Shown here piece by piece: positions 55,292 through 62,809 of a stretch of 64,000 nucleotides of DNA. Each line of letters begins with the position of its first letter. Within the stretch, counting starts at the first letter, position 1. Both the position numbers and the translations under genes were made by a program. The stretch comes from Lachnospiraceae bacterium (GTDB taxonomy: Bacteria > Bacillota > Clostridia > Lachnospirales > Lachnospiraceae): NCBI GenBank assembly GCA_022510565.1, contig JAFLTE010000017.1, positions 1-64,000 of the forward strand, in the 5' to 3' direction. Below the pieces are notes generated by a model. It ran no database searches. It was not told the DNA's origin and saw only the letters and a program-made list of their open reading frames with translations.

Positions 55292-55318
55292 AAATTTACC
55301 ATGAATTTACCATTTTTG
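55292..55318. repeat. Left arm-type repeats of the element
   Basis: AAATTTACCATGA (55292-55304) and TTTACCATTTTTG (55306-55318), separated by one base, are flanked by direct copies of TTGAACAAG. The same two words in the same order occur at the right end (61918-61945). They are likely arm sites for the N-terminal domain of the integrase. Confidence 0.65.
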
Positions 55319-55430
55319 AACAAGACCCAAACTCGTCAATATAGTCTGTCAATCCCTTTACCGTAGGCACTCGCAGAGTGGGGATTTACAGACGGAAGTA
55401 TATTTTATCAATAAGCGGATAATAGCAAAA

Positions 55431-55467
55431 GGGATATTCCAATTCACTTCTTTGGAATATCCCTTGA
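55431..55467 (-). terminator. Hairpin at the element's left end (inverted copy of the hairpin after the phosphatase gene)
   Basis: GGGATATTCCAA/TTGGAATATCCC forms a 12-bp stem and can end transcription of the lipoprotein gene on the minus strand. It matches the reverse complement of 62534-62569 at 33 of 36 positions. Confidence 0.65.
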
Positions 55468-55519
55468 TTAAAATCAAAGCCTTAACACTAAATATAGCAA
55501 CAATATAATTCGTCTTATT

Positions 55520-56179
55520 TTATTCTATAACATATCCTGTAACGCTATCAATTTCAAACTTTGTTAATGTTGGATTCTTAACATAAGCACCATTGCGAAT
55601 TGACATAGGACGTACTAACAATTCACCCTGACCGTATCCATACTCATCTACATTATGGACAGCCTCGGTAAATATACTTTCACTCACTAAGGGTTGATGT
55701 ACACGATTTTCTTTACCAGAATAGAAATAAGCCTGTATACTTAATACATGATATTCGCAATCTCTACGAGGCGATATAGTAACATCAACTTTCATAATTG
55801 TTTCGCTTTCAAGTCCTGTCATGTTAACGGAGATATCCAGATATTCATCAATATTACTTGGTGTAAGTTCTGTACCAACTTGGACATAACAAGTTTCACA
55901 TTTACCATGTTCATCCAAAACATGGGTATGGTCCTGTGATTCTTCAAATGAAGAATCTTCATATATAGATTGTTCAAGGTTCTGTGATTCTGTGGAAACA
56001 GGTTCATCATATATAGATTGTTCAAAGTTTTGTGATTCCGTGGAAGTAGAATCATCATATACAGGTTGTTCGTATACAACACCGCTTGCACCACTACTTG
56101 TTTCGCTATAACCTTTACCACAACCAACTAATCCCAAAAGTAATACTCCGCTAAATGTTAGTAAGAATTTTCTTTTCAT
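55520..56179 (-). CDS. Lipoprotein with three 16-residue repeats and a HxH/CxxC segment (element cargo)
   Basis: The 219-residue protein has a lipoprotein signal (LLLGLVGCGKG). A Ser/Glu/Gln/Tyr-rich stem is built of three tandem copies of a 16-residue unit of the type SIYDEPVSTESQNLEQ (about residues 35-80). Next comes DHTHVLDEHGKCETCYVQ, a likely zinc site, and a beta-rich C-terminal domain (VDVTISPRRDCEYHVLSIQA). The repeat is also visible in DNA with a 48-bp period starting at about 55960, 56008 and 56056. Function unknown; the repeats could act as a wall-spanning spacer. Confidence 0.7.
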   Translation of the reverse strand: MKRKFLLTFSGVLLLGLVGCGKGYSETSSGASGVVYEQPVYDDSTSTESQNFEQSIYDEPVSTESQNLEQSIYEDSSFEESQDHTHVLDEHGKCETCYVQVGTELTPSNIDEYLDISVNMTGLESETIMKVDVTISPRRDCEYHVLSIQAYFYSGKENRVHQPLVSESIFTEAVHNVDEYGYGQGELLVRPMSIRNGAYVKNPTLTKFEIDSVTGYVIE

Positions 56180-56314
56180 TTTATCGACTCCTTATCTTGA
56201 TTGGTATATTTTATAAATTGCCATTTATCAGCATATCCTACTTTATCCTACTTTAAGCGATATGTCAATCTAAAGAGCGACAAAATGCTATATTTACCAA
56301 AAAAGGAGAAAGTT

Positions 56315-56476
56315 ATGAAACCATTAAAAACAAAGGTAAGCATTACTTTAGATACGGAAATAATAGATAAAATAAAAGTATTATCAGAACAAGATGACAG
56401 GTCATTTTCGCAATATATAAATCTTGTTTTAAAAGAATATCTAAAAAAATATATTGATGTAGATAAGGAAAAATAA
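56315..56476 (+). CDS. Ribbon-helix-helix DNA-binding protein
   Basis: The 53-residue protein MKPLKTKVSITLDTEIIDKI then KVLSEQDDRSFSQYINLVLKEYLKKY is a typical CopG/Arc-type fold: a beta strand (KVSITLD) followed by two helices. The ATG at 56315 has AAAGGAGAAAG upstream; the frame is open further back but has no site. It may control the element's genes or copy number, like CopG next to RepB in pMV158, although here it is not adjacent to the initiator gene. Confidence 0.75.
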   Translation: MKPLKTKVSITLDTEIIDKIKVLSEQDDRSFSQYINLVLKEYLKKYIDVDKEK

Positions 56477-56510
56477 AAAGGGTATGCGATTTGCATATCC
56501 TATTTATTAG

Positions 56511-57512
56511 TTAATTCTTCTTTATTTTGTATATTCCTAACGATGGAATGATTGAAAGACCACGAAGCATTATAACTAAACAATCTTTTTCACTGAAAGA
56601 TAAATCTTGTAAAGGTTTATCAGAACAAGCAAGCATAACTCTATGATATTTTTCTAATACACTCCAAAAATTCTTATCAACATACCGATATTTTTTGAGT
56701 ATTTCAGCACAATCTATAGTACAAAAGTTAATATCAATCAACTTTTTATAAAGTAATAAAGGGCTTATATCGGATTGCTCTATTTCTGTTTCTTCAGACA
56801 TTTTACGGCAAAAATCACAAAACTTATCACCATTAGAAGTACCGTGTTCAGATTCTACAACTTCAAGTAATTCTAGGAAATAAGACTGTCCGACCGTATT
56901 TAATTGGGGATAATGTTCCATAAGTAAATCATCATACTCATTAGTATAGGGAAACCCATCTGCAACTTGGTACAATAATGACAGTTCTTTTTTAGATAAA
57001 TCGCTAAAAATTTCTAATATTTTTTCCTGTTCTGATTCGTTTTGAGCCAGTTCCTGCTCTAATAAATAATTGTCGCCACTAAAATAATCTGCCTCAGCTA
57101 GAAATCTTTGACGGTACTTTTTACTTATAGAAACTTTTTTGTAATTTTTTTCACCTACATTTTCTAAATATGCACAAATTTTGTTAAGAAGTGGAGCTGA
57201 TCGCCATAAACTATCTTCCATAAAATCAATATTACAGCCTAAATACTTACAATATCTTAAAAATTCTTCATAGACTAATTTACGCTTACATGAAAGAATA
57301 TATTTTAATAATGTATCTGATGCACCAATATCACCACCTATCTCTGTCAAATTGCGTATATCTCGGATAGGTTCAAGTAGTATAGCGAATAATGCGTTCC
57401 AAAAATAATCATTGTATTCGGTGCATTTTTGAAAGTAATAAAAGGTCTCATAAGTCTTACCTTTCTTCTTCTCCATTCCCATCTCCGACAGCATTTGCGT
57501 CAACTTCTCCAT
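56511..57512 (-). CDS. Unknown protein of the mobile element
   Basis: The 333-residue, mostly helical, acidic cytoplasmic protein has no recognised family. The first residues (MEKLTQMLSEMGMEKKKGKT) are predicted helical. It holds a CDFCRKM pair-of-Cys segment near residue 235. The AT-rich codon use agrees with the rest of the element. It faces away from the mobilization module; the 278-bp gap to 57791 holds imperfect inverted repeats (AAAAGTCAT/ATGACTTTT) and an AGGCGCCT palindrome, probably divergent control signals. Confidence 0.6.
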   Translation of the reverse strand: MEKLTQMLSEMGMEKKKGKTYETFYYFQKCTEYNDYFWNALFAILLEPIRDIRNLTEIGGDIGASDTLLKYILSCKRKLVYEEFLRYCKYLGCNIDFMEDSLWRSAPLLNKICAYLENVGEKNYKKVSISKKYRQRFLAEADYFSGDNYLLEQELAQNESEQEKILEIFSDLSKKELSLLYQVADGFPYTNEYDDLLMEHYPQLNTVGQSYFLELLEVVESEHGTSNGDKFCDFCRKMSEETEIEQSDISPLLLYKKLIDINFCTIDCAEILKKYRYVDKNFWSVLEKYHRVMLACSDKPLQDLSFSEKDCLVIMLRGLSIIPSLGIYKIKKN

Positions 57513-57790
57513 TATACACCTCCTTCTATTGGTTCAGTATAAATTACTAAAAAAACACTGTCAATCAATGAAAAAGAAAAAATTATAACATTTTTGCACC
57601 ATAAAAAAGTCATAAATTCCATAAGAAATAGACTTTTAAAAATGACTTTTCTAGAAATTTATATTGCTATACTTAGCTTGTACAAATTCAAAAGGCGCCT
57701 AAAGGAGATGATAATTTCACAAATAACGGATTTAAAACAGCTTTACAACTTATAACATAGAAAAAATATGATAGAAAGGAATATATAATT

Positions 57791-58132
57791 ATGAAAATTA
57801 CAAATTTTATATTAACACCAGAACAGATAGCAGGTAACAAAGAAGGAATTGGCATCCTTTTAAACATAACTCCGGGATATGACTATGTAGATGGAAAGAG
57901 AACAGAAAATCAGACCCATATTAAATATGAGGTTGTTTTCCCAGACAATTCGTTTGATAAAAATATTGTTAAAGTAGCAGGGGTTAAAGCTATTTTAACA
58001 GAAGAACAGCTTGCTCAACAGAGCGGCAAGATAAAAGTTAAATTAAAAAACTTGACTGGCAAATTTTATCGCACAAATAGCGGCGAATATGCTGTGACAT
58101 GTAGTGCCGAAGGGGTGGAGGTGATTTCATGA
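57791..58132 (+). CDS. Small protein opening the element's transfer module
   Basis: The 113-residue beta-rich protein has no signal peptide or membrane segment. It stands where Tn916-like elements carry small DUF961-type genes (Orf22/Orf23), upstream of the coupling ATPase. Sequence similarity to them is not convincing by eye. AGAAAGGAAT precedes the ATG. Its end overlaps the next gene by 4 bp (ATGA), so translation is coupled. Confidence 0.65.
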   Translation: MKITNFILTPEQIAGNKEGIGILLNITPGYDYVDGKRTENQTHIKYEVVFPDNSFDKNIVKVAGVKAILTEEQLAQQSGKIKVKLKNLTGKFYRTNSGEYAVTCSAEGVEVIS

Positions 58133-58947
58133 TGTGGTTTATTGAAGGTTTAAAAAACCTAATAACGTTTCCGGCAAAATGGTTTTGGAAACACAGAAAA
58201 GAATACACCAAATGGCAGCAGATACTGCTCTTGGCTGGAACTGCCAGCGGTATACTTTTAATAATCGGGTCAATAATATGGTTAATATTATACTTAGGGA
58301 GCAATTATCCGGCATATCTGGTAATAATTGCATTTGTGATAGGTGTGTTTTCACTTGCCAAATATGAAATGGAGAAAAAAGAAACAGAGAATGCTCAGCA
58401 AAGTTCTGAGCAGACCATGATGTATGCGCAAGAACAGTACCAAATGCAAATGCAGATGCAGGATCAGGCTGTTAGAGCCTATCCTGTAATCCGCAAAATT
58501 ATGTACCAGACTTTAAAGTCTGTTGCAGAGAGTGTTGGGGGAAATGTTCCCAGACTGCTTACAGAGATAGAAGTGCCGGAGGGACATTTCATCTGTGTAA
58601 ATAGTATCTGTTTTTATCAGTTTAAATTGGCAAAAGCGGACATAAGAATGTCCTATATGCGTGAAGAACTTCAAGAGTTTGAACGGATATTACAAACCGC
58701 AATTTCACGCAAAATACAAGCAGGGGAATTTCCGACTTTAGGCACAGGAACTTTCTTAGATGCCTATGGGAATGTACTTGATGCAGTTATTATTGACATA
58801 ATCGAGGATATGGACACATACCTCATTATTCAAGCTGTGTTTTACAGTCCTGCTTATGCTGAATATTGGCGACAAAAGCAAATAAATCAGCAAAGTGTAT
58901 ACTCTGGTGCAGTCATTCCAGAAGAAAGATGGGATAACAGGGTATGA
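58129..58947 (+). CDS. Membrane protein partner of the FtsK-like ATPase
   Basis: The 272-residue protein has a basic N-terminus (LITFPAKWFWKHRKEYTKW) and two membrane helices (about residues 29-55 and 61-80). A Gln/Met-rich coiled segment (QEQYQMQMQMQDQAVRAY) and a soluble C-terminal domain follow. In FtsK/TcpA systems the membrane anchor and the motor domain are usually one chain; here the anchor and N-terminal part seem to be this separate gene, and the motor follows with a 4-bp overlap. Role inferred from that arrangement. Confidence 0.65.
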   Translation: MMWFIEGLKNLITFPAKWFWKHRKEYTKWQQILLLAGTASGILLIIGSIIWLILYLGSNYPAYLVIIAFVIGVFSLAKYEMEKKETENAQQSSEQTMMYAQEQYQMQMQMQDQAVRAYPVIRKIMYQTLKSVAESVGGNVPRLLTEIEVPEGHFICVNSICFYQFKLAKADIRMSYMREELQEFERILQTAISRKIQAGEFPTLGTGTFLDAYGNVLDAVIIDIIEDMDTYLIIQAVFYSPAYAEYWRQKQINQQSVYSGAVIPEERWDNRV

Positions 58948-59675
58948 AATGGGGGTACATAACAGGAAACGGCAAACCACCGTTTCCCCTATATCTTGAT
59001 ATAAATACTCATTGTCATGCTTTGCTGACAGGCGGAAGTAATTCGGGAAAGAGTTATACCTTGCTAAACCTCGTCGGGAATTTATTGCAGAGCAATCCGC
59101 AAATCATTTTGACCCTATGTGACTTCAAAAATTCAGAGGATTTTGGATTTTTGAAAGGATATCCAAATTATTATAGTGGAAATGGCTGTTACCAAGGAAT
59201 TATGAATTATTATGAAAGTTTCTGTAATGCTCGAATACAGGGGGAAAATGGAGTACGACACCTTTTGATTGTTGATGAATATCCTGCAATGATTAACTAT
59301 CTTACTGCAAAGGATAAGCAGGATAAAACAAAGAAAACCGGAGATATTCTCGGAGCAGTGGCAGAAATTCTCATGCTTGGCAGGGGCATAAAGTACGGTG
59401 TGTGGATTGTCACCCAGAGGGCAGATGCTTCCTTGTTCACTAATGGGGCGCGTGATAATTTCATGATAGTATTGGGATTAGGCAGGATGAGCAAAGAACA
59501 GAAGTCTATGTTGTTTTCTGGTGAAGATGTTCCGGAAAAAGTATATAGGCAGGGGGAAGGCTGTCTGCTTGCCGATGGCAACCCATTGTATGAGGTTACT
59601 TTTCCTCGAATAAGCAATATAATAGACTGGAAAAAGCATATTAAAGAAATTTTGATGCAACACTATGACAAGTGA
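58944..59675 (+). CDS. FtsK/SpoIIIE/TcpA-like DNA translocase or coupling ATPase
   Basis: The 243-residue single motor domain has Walker A GGSNSGKS at 30-37 and Walker B HLLIVDEYPA at about 107-116. The later blocks LMLGRGIKYGVWIVTQRADA and DNFMIVLGLGRMSKEQKSMLF are typical of FtsK/SpoIIIE and of Tn916 Orf21-type coupling proteins. It has no membrane helix of its own. It is much shorter than Orf21 (about 460 residues). It probably delivers the nicked element DNA to a helper conjugation pore. Confidence 0.85.
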   Translation: MKWGYITGNGKPPFPLYLDINTHCHALLTGGSNSGKSYTLLNLVGNLLQSNPQIILTLCDFKNSEDFGFLKGYPNYYSGNGCYQGIMNYYESFCNARIQGENGVRHLLIVDEYPAMINYLTAKDKQDKTKKTGDILGAVAEILMLGRGIKYGVWIVTQRADASLFTNGARDNFMIVLGLGRMSKEQKSMLFSGEDVPEKVYRQGEGCLLADGNPLYEVTFPRISNIIDWKKHIKEILMQHYDK

Positions 59676-59688
59676 ACCACTCCCTAGC

Positions 59689-59753
59689 TTGCCCCTGCCA
59701 ACGGCAAGGGGCAAAGTCTGGGGAACTCGGGTGACACTACGACACACCCGAGT
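59689..59753 (+). promoter_or_regulatory. Candidate rolling-circle / transfer origin with pMV158-like nick site
   Basis: Two hairpins lie in the 113-bp gap before the initiator gene. The first (59689-59714) pairs TTGCCCCTGCC with GGCAAGGGGCAA, one base bulged. The second has perfect 9-bp arms ACTCGGGTG (59725-59733) and CACCCGAGT (59745-59753) around the loop ACACTACGACA. The loop contains CACTACGAC, matching 8 of 9 bases of the pMV158 RepB nick region TACTACG/AC. The predicted cut is between 59741 and 59742. Confidence 0.7.
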
Positions 59754-59788
59754 GTACATTGTTCAATGTTCATATTCAAAGGAGAAAT

Positions 59789-60394
59789 ATGGAAAAAAAG
59801 AGAACACGAAACTATGCAACGGTGGTATATCCCGAATCTGCTCCTGCTGACTGGATAACATTGTTACAGGAACAATGTGTTCCTGCTCTGATTTCACCCT
59901 TGCACGATAAGGATGTGAATGCAGATGGAACACCCAAGAAAGAACATTACCATGTGATGATATTATTTGATGGTGTAAAGACCAGTGAACAGGCAGGAGA
60001 AGTATTTTCCATTATTGGCGGTGTGGGAATCAAACCTGTGAAAAGCGTAAAAGCATATGCAAGGTATCTGTGCCATTTGGATAATACCGACAAAGTACAA
60101 TATGAAATTGAGGACGTTATCTCCTGTTCGGGTGCAGATTATAATATCATAATAAGCCTTGCAACGGATAAATACAGTGCAATCGCAGAAATGATAGAGT
60201 TTTGTATAGAAAATGATATTGTAAGCTATGCGGAACTTCTCTTGTTTGCAAAGAATAACCGCAACGATTGGTTTCGGGTGTTGTGCGATAATGGAACAAT
60301 TACAATGGTACAATTCCTAAAATCACGATATTGGGAAATCACCAGATATGAGAATGATACAGGAGATTGGCATGGAAGGAAAAGAAATACATAA
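59789..60394 (+). CDS. Rep_2-type (pMV158 RepB-like) HUH replication initiator / relaxase
   Basis: The 201-residue protein has the three RCR-initiator motifs: PLHDKD at 37-42, the metal-binding HUH EHYHVMI (His53, His55), and KAYARYLCHLDN with candidate catalytic Tyr93. Such proteins nick one strand in a hairpin loop; in integrative elements of Gram-positives they serve as replication starters and often as mobilization relaxases. The ATG at 59789 has AAAGGAG five bases upstream. The hairpin with a matching nick site lies right before it. It overlaps the excisionase gene start by 23 bp. Confidence 0.88.
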   Translation: MEKKRTRNYATVVYPESAPADWITLLQEQCVPALISPLHDKDVNADGTPKKEHYHVMILFDGVKTSEQAGEVFSIIGGVGIKPVKSVKAYARYLCHLDNTDKVQYEIEDVISCSGADYNIIISLATDKYSAIAEMIEFCIENDIVSYAELLLFAKNNRNDWFRVLCDNGTITMVQFLKSRYWEITRYENDTGDWHGRKRNT

Positions 60395-60590
60395 GGGTGC
60401 TATACCTGTATGGAAAAGATATATGTTGACGATTGAAGAAGCGGCAAATTATTACCATATAGGTGAAAACAAACTGCGAATGATTGCAGACGAACACCCC
60501 GAAGCAGATTTTATCATTATGAACGGCAACCGCATATTGATTAAGAGGCAGAAGTTTGAGGAATTTTTAGATAATGCAACAGTGGTATAA
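60372..60590 (+). CDS. xis: Excisionase (Tn916 Xis-like)
   Basis: The 72-residue winged helix protein MEGKEIHKGAIPVWKRYMLT then IEEAANYYHIGENKLRMIADEHPEADFI resembles Tn916 Xis in size, order and the phrase VP(V)W-K-x-xLTIEEAA. It bends DNA at the element ends and directs the integrase to excision. The ATG at 60372 has AGGAG six bases upstream, inside the end of the initiator gene. Confidence 0.88.
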   Translation: MEGKEIHKGAIPVWKRYMLTIEEAANYYHIGENKLRMIADEHPEADFIIMNGNRILIKRQKFEEFLDNATVV

Positions 60591-60679
60591 ATAGCGGTTG
60601 GGTATGGAAAGAGACCTTGACTTGTGTTAAGATATTATCACGAGTTTGGGTCTCTTTTTTGAAAGGAGAGACAAAAACC

Positions 60680-61879
60680 ATGAGTGAAAAAAGAAGAGAT
60701 AAAAGAAACAGGATTTTACACAATGGAGAGACCCAAAGGGCTGACGGTAGGTATCGTTTTACATATCTTGATACAGACGGGAAAACAAAAGATGTTTATA
60801 GTTGGCGATTAGATCATAACGACCCTCACCCAAAAGATAAGCGGAAAGATTTATCGCTTCGTGAAAAGGAAAAACAGATTGAACAGGATATGTTCCATCA
60901 GATTGTATCAAATGGCGGCAATTATACCGTGCTGACGTTGGTGAAAAAATATGTTTCCTTAAAGACAGGTGTAAGGCACAATACGGAAGCAGGATATAAA
61001 ACAGTTATAAATATCTTAAAGAAAGACCCATTCGGAAATAAGCGGATTGATAAAGTAAAGATGTCTGATGCAAAGGCGTGGTTAATCAAGCTACAAAAAG
61101 TTGACGGACGTGGGTACAGTTCCATTCACTCTATCAGAGGAGTGTTAAGACCTGCGTTCCAAATGGCAGAAAATGATGATTTAATCCGTAAAAATCCTTT
61201 TCAGTTTGAGTTAGTTTCCGTTGTTGTAAACGATAGTGTCACCAGAGAAGCCATAACAAGAAAACAGCAAAGAGAATATTTGAAATTTGTTCAAGAGGAC
61301 AAGCATTTTTGCAGATACTATGAAGGAATTTATATTTTGTTCCATACTGGACTCCGTATCTCTGAATTTTGCGGACTGACACTCTCTGATATTGATTTTG
61401 AGGAAAAGCGTATCAGAGTTAATCATCAGCTACAACGCACAAGTCATATGCAGTATATCATTGAAGCACCCAAAACGGAAAGCGGTGTGCGGTATGTGCC
61501 AATGACGGACGAAGTAGAACAATGTTTCCGCAAGATTATAAGTGACCGCAAAACTTCAAAAGTAGAGCCAATAGTAGACGGTTATACGGGCTTTTTGTAT
61601 TTGGACAAAAACGGTATGCCTAAGGTCGCTTTACATTGGGAAAAGTATATGCAACACATCTTGAAGAAATACAACAGTATTTATAAGGTGCAGATGCCGA
61701 AAGTTACCCCTCATGTATGCCGACACACATTTTGTTCCAACATGGCAAGAAGCGGAATGAACCCGAAAACGCTACAGTACATCATGGGGCATTCTGACAT
61801 AAGCGTTACATTGAATACTTATACCCATGTAGGATTTGAAGACGCACAAAGCGAGATAAAGCGTGTAGTAGGTGAATAG
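60680..61879 (+). CDS. int: Tn916-type tyrosine integrase
   Basis: The 399-residue integrase has the Tn916 Int opening (MSEKRRDKRNRILHNGETQR, then ADGRYRFTY). This is the arm-binding N-domain, followed by the SAM-like core-binding domain and the catalytic domain with R (HTGLRISEFCGL, near 226), HxxR (HVCRHTFC, near 344) and the nucleophile Tyr (LNTYTHVGF, near 379). The ATG at 60680 has GAAAGGAGAG upstream. It lies next to the right end, as in Tn916. Confidence 0.96.
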   Translation: MSEKRRDKRNRILHNGETQRADGRYRFTYLDTDGKTKDVYSWRLDHNDPHPKDKRKDLSLREKEKQIEQDMFHQIVSNGGNYTVLTLVKKYVSLKTGVRHNTEAGYKTVINILKKDPFGNKRIDKVKMSDAKAWLIKLQKVDGRGYSSIHSIRGVLRPAFQMAENDDLIRKNPFQFELVSVVVNDSVTREAITRKQQREYLKFVQEDKHFCRYYEGIYILFHTGLRISEFCGLTLSDIDFEEKRIRVNHQLQRTSHMQYIIEAPKTESGVRYVPMTDEVEQCFRKIISDRKTSKVEPIVDGYTGFLYLDKNGMPKVALHWEKYMQHILKKYNSIYKVQMPKVTPHVCRHTFCSNMARSGMNPKTLQYIMGHSDISVTLNTYTHVGFEDAQSEIKRVVGE

Positions 61880-61917
61880 GCTGTTTGTCTGCAAAAAAGG
61901 CAAATGGTAAAACAGAT

Positions 61918-61945
61918 AAATTTACCATGATTTTTACCATTTTTG
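61918..61945. repeat. Right arm-type repeats of the element
   Basis: AAATTTACCATGA (61918-61930) and TTTACCATTTTTG (61933-61945), the same words as at 55292-55318. They also take part in an inverted repeat with GTCTGCAAAAA...ATGGTAAAA at about 61887-61910, which may end integrase transcription. The remaining sequence to 62058 has no gene. Confidence 0.65.
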
Positions 61946-62058
61946 CAGACGAAAACCTAAGAAAATACATGACGATTTAAGAAAAAACGCTTGAAATCCA
62001 GAACAACAAAAATGGCTGTAAAGCCCGAAAATACAGGAAATTAGGGAGATTTAGCATA

Positions 62059-62517
62059 ATGATAAAAATATTATTCGTCTGCCACGGCAATATTTGCAGA
62101 TCTCCAATGGCTCAATTCGTATTCCAACAGATGGTAGATAACCGTGGACTATCCGATCAATTCTATATTGACTCTGCAGCTACCAGCACGGAAGAAATCG
62201 GCAACGGCATCCATTACGGAACGATGTCTATTTTCAGACAGTACAATATTCCCTGCACGGGACACAGGGCTCGACAGATGACCAAACGTGACTATGTGGA
62301 ATATGATTATCTAATAGGTATGGATGATGCAAACATCCGCAATATGACCCGAATCACAGGCGGAGACCCAGAACATAAGATTCATAAACTATTAGAGTAT
62401 GCAGGCAGTTCAAGGGCGATTGCAGATCCGTGGTATACGGGTGAGTTTGATATCACTTATGCGGATGTGAAGGAAGGCTGTGAGGAGTTTTTGAAATTTT
62501 TGGAGGAGAATTCCTGA
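62059..62517 (+). CDS. Low-molecular-weight protein tyrosine phosphatase (start supplied by the mobile element)
   Basis: The 152-residue phosphatase has the P-loop CHGNICRS at 8-15 (nucleophile Cys8) and the acid loop DPWYTGEF near 123, both intact, so it should remove phosphate from tyrosines. Length is standard. The first ten codons and the ribosome binding site (GGGAG) come from the element side of the junction; the rest is chromosomal. A displaced copy of the original first ten codons lies at 55201. The gene is thus rebuilt rather than broken, but its native promoter is now 6.9 kb away. Confidence 0.95.
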   Translation: MIKILFVCHGNICRSPMAQFVFQQMVDNRGLSDQFYIDSAATSTEEIGNGIHYGTMSIFRQYNIPCTGHRARQMTKRDYVEYDYLIGMDDANIRNMTRITGGDPEHKIHKLLEYAGSSRAIADPWYTGEFDITYADVKEGCEEFLKFLEENS

Positions 62518-62533
62518 AAGGTTTAAATAATGT

Positions 62534-62569
62534 TCAAGGGATATTCCAATGAAGTGAACCGGAATATCC
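62534..62569 (+). terminator. Hairpin after the phosphatase gene
   Basis: GGGATATTCC.../...GGAATATCC, a 9-10 bp stem starting 17 bp after the stop. It is a near-exact inverted copy of the hairpin at 55432-55467. Confidence 0.55.
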
Positions 62570-62580
62570 GAGAAACTAGC

Positions 62581-62620
62581 AAAACCGTATGAACTGCATA
62601 TCATACGGTTTTCTTATTTT
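62581..62620 (+). terminator. Terminator downstream of the phosphatase
   Basis: AAAACCGTATGA/TCATACGGTTTT, a perfect 12-bp stem with an 8-base loop followed by CTTATTTT. Confidence 0.85.
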
Positions 62621-62809
62621 CATGGTTTTATGTTTAACAGCTGCAATGTTGCCATTCCGGGGAGTCCCTCTTGCCAATTCGCAAAAATTCGTGTTTGAGG
62701 GAGCACTGGTCTACACATCCAAAGCGCTCAGAAAAATCTCGCCTCACATTGTCTTCTACAAAAGAATTTTTCATTTATCCTTCTTGCTTACCAACTGGTA
62801 TAATTTTTC
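62621..62809. other. Gap without a supported gene, after the methyltransferase stop
   Basis: No full gene is supported. On the minus strand the methyltransferase frame continues past its TAG for 12 codons (EKLYQLVSKKDK) to a TGA that overlaps an ATG with AAGAAGGAT upstream, but that start runs only 15 codons. Another minus-strand frame is open for about 46 codons without a start. The stretch may hold decayed coding sequence. Confidence 0.5.

Larger units (their letters stand above)
55230..62087 (+). mobile_element. Integrative mobilizable element with Tn916-type integrase, inserted in a phosphatase gene
   Basis: The span of about 6.86 kb is bounded by CACGG at both ends (55225-55229 and 62083-62087) inside two versions of the same phosphatase start. 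The content is clearly more AT-rich than the flanks. Gene order: lipoprotein, ribbon-helix-helix protein, unknown protein, then a plus-strand module (small protein, membrane protein, FtsK/TcpA-like ATPase, HUH initiator, excisionase, integrase). No type IV secretion, toxin-antitoxin or resistance genes were seen. It therefore would need a helper conjugative element to move between cells. The stretch 55252-55519 holds the left arm-type repeats and a hairpin but no gene. Confidence 0.85.

Noticed and set aside
55230..62087. Full conjugative element (Tn916-like ICE)
   Set aside because: No type IV secretion genes (VirB4-, VirB6- or peptidoglycan hydrolase-like) and only 6.9 kb long; mobilizable rather than self-transmissible.
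62635..62775. Apparent 46-residue minus-strand gene after the methyltransferase
   Set aside because: On careful count the ATG at 62775 is in a different frame (five T, not four) and stops after 15 codons; kept only as a possible decayed gene.
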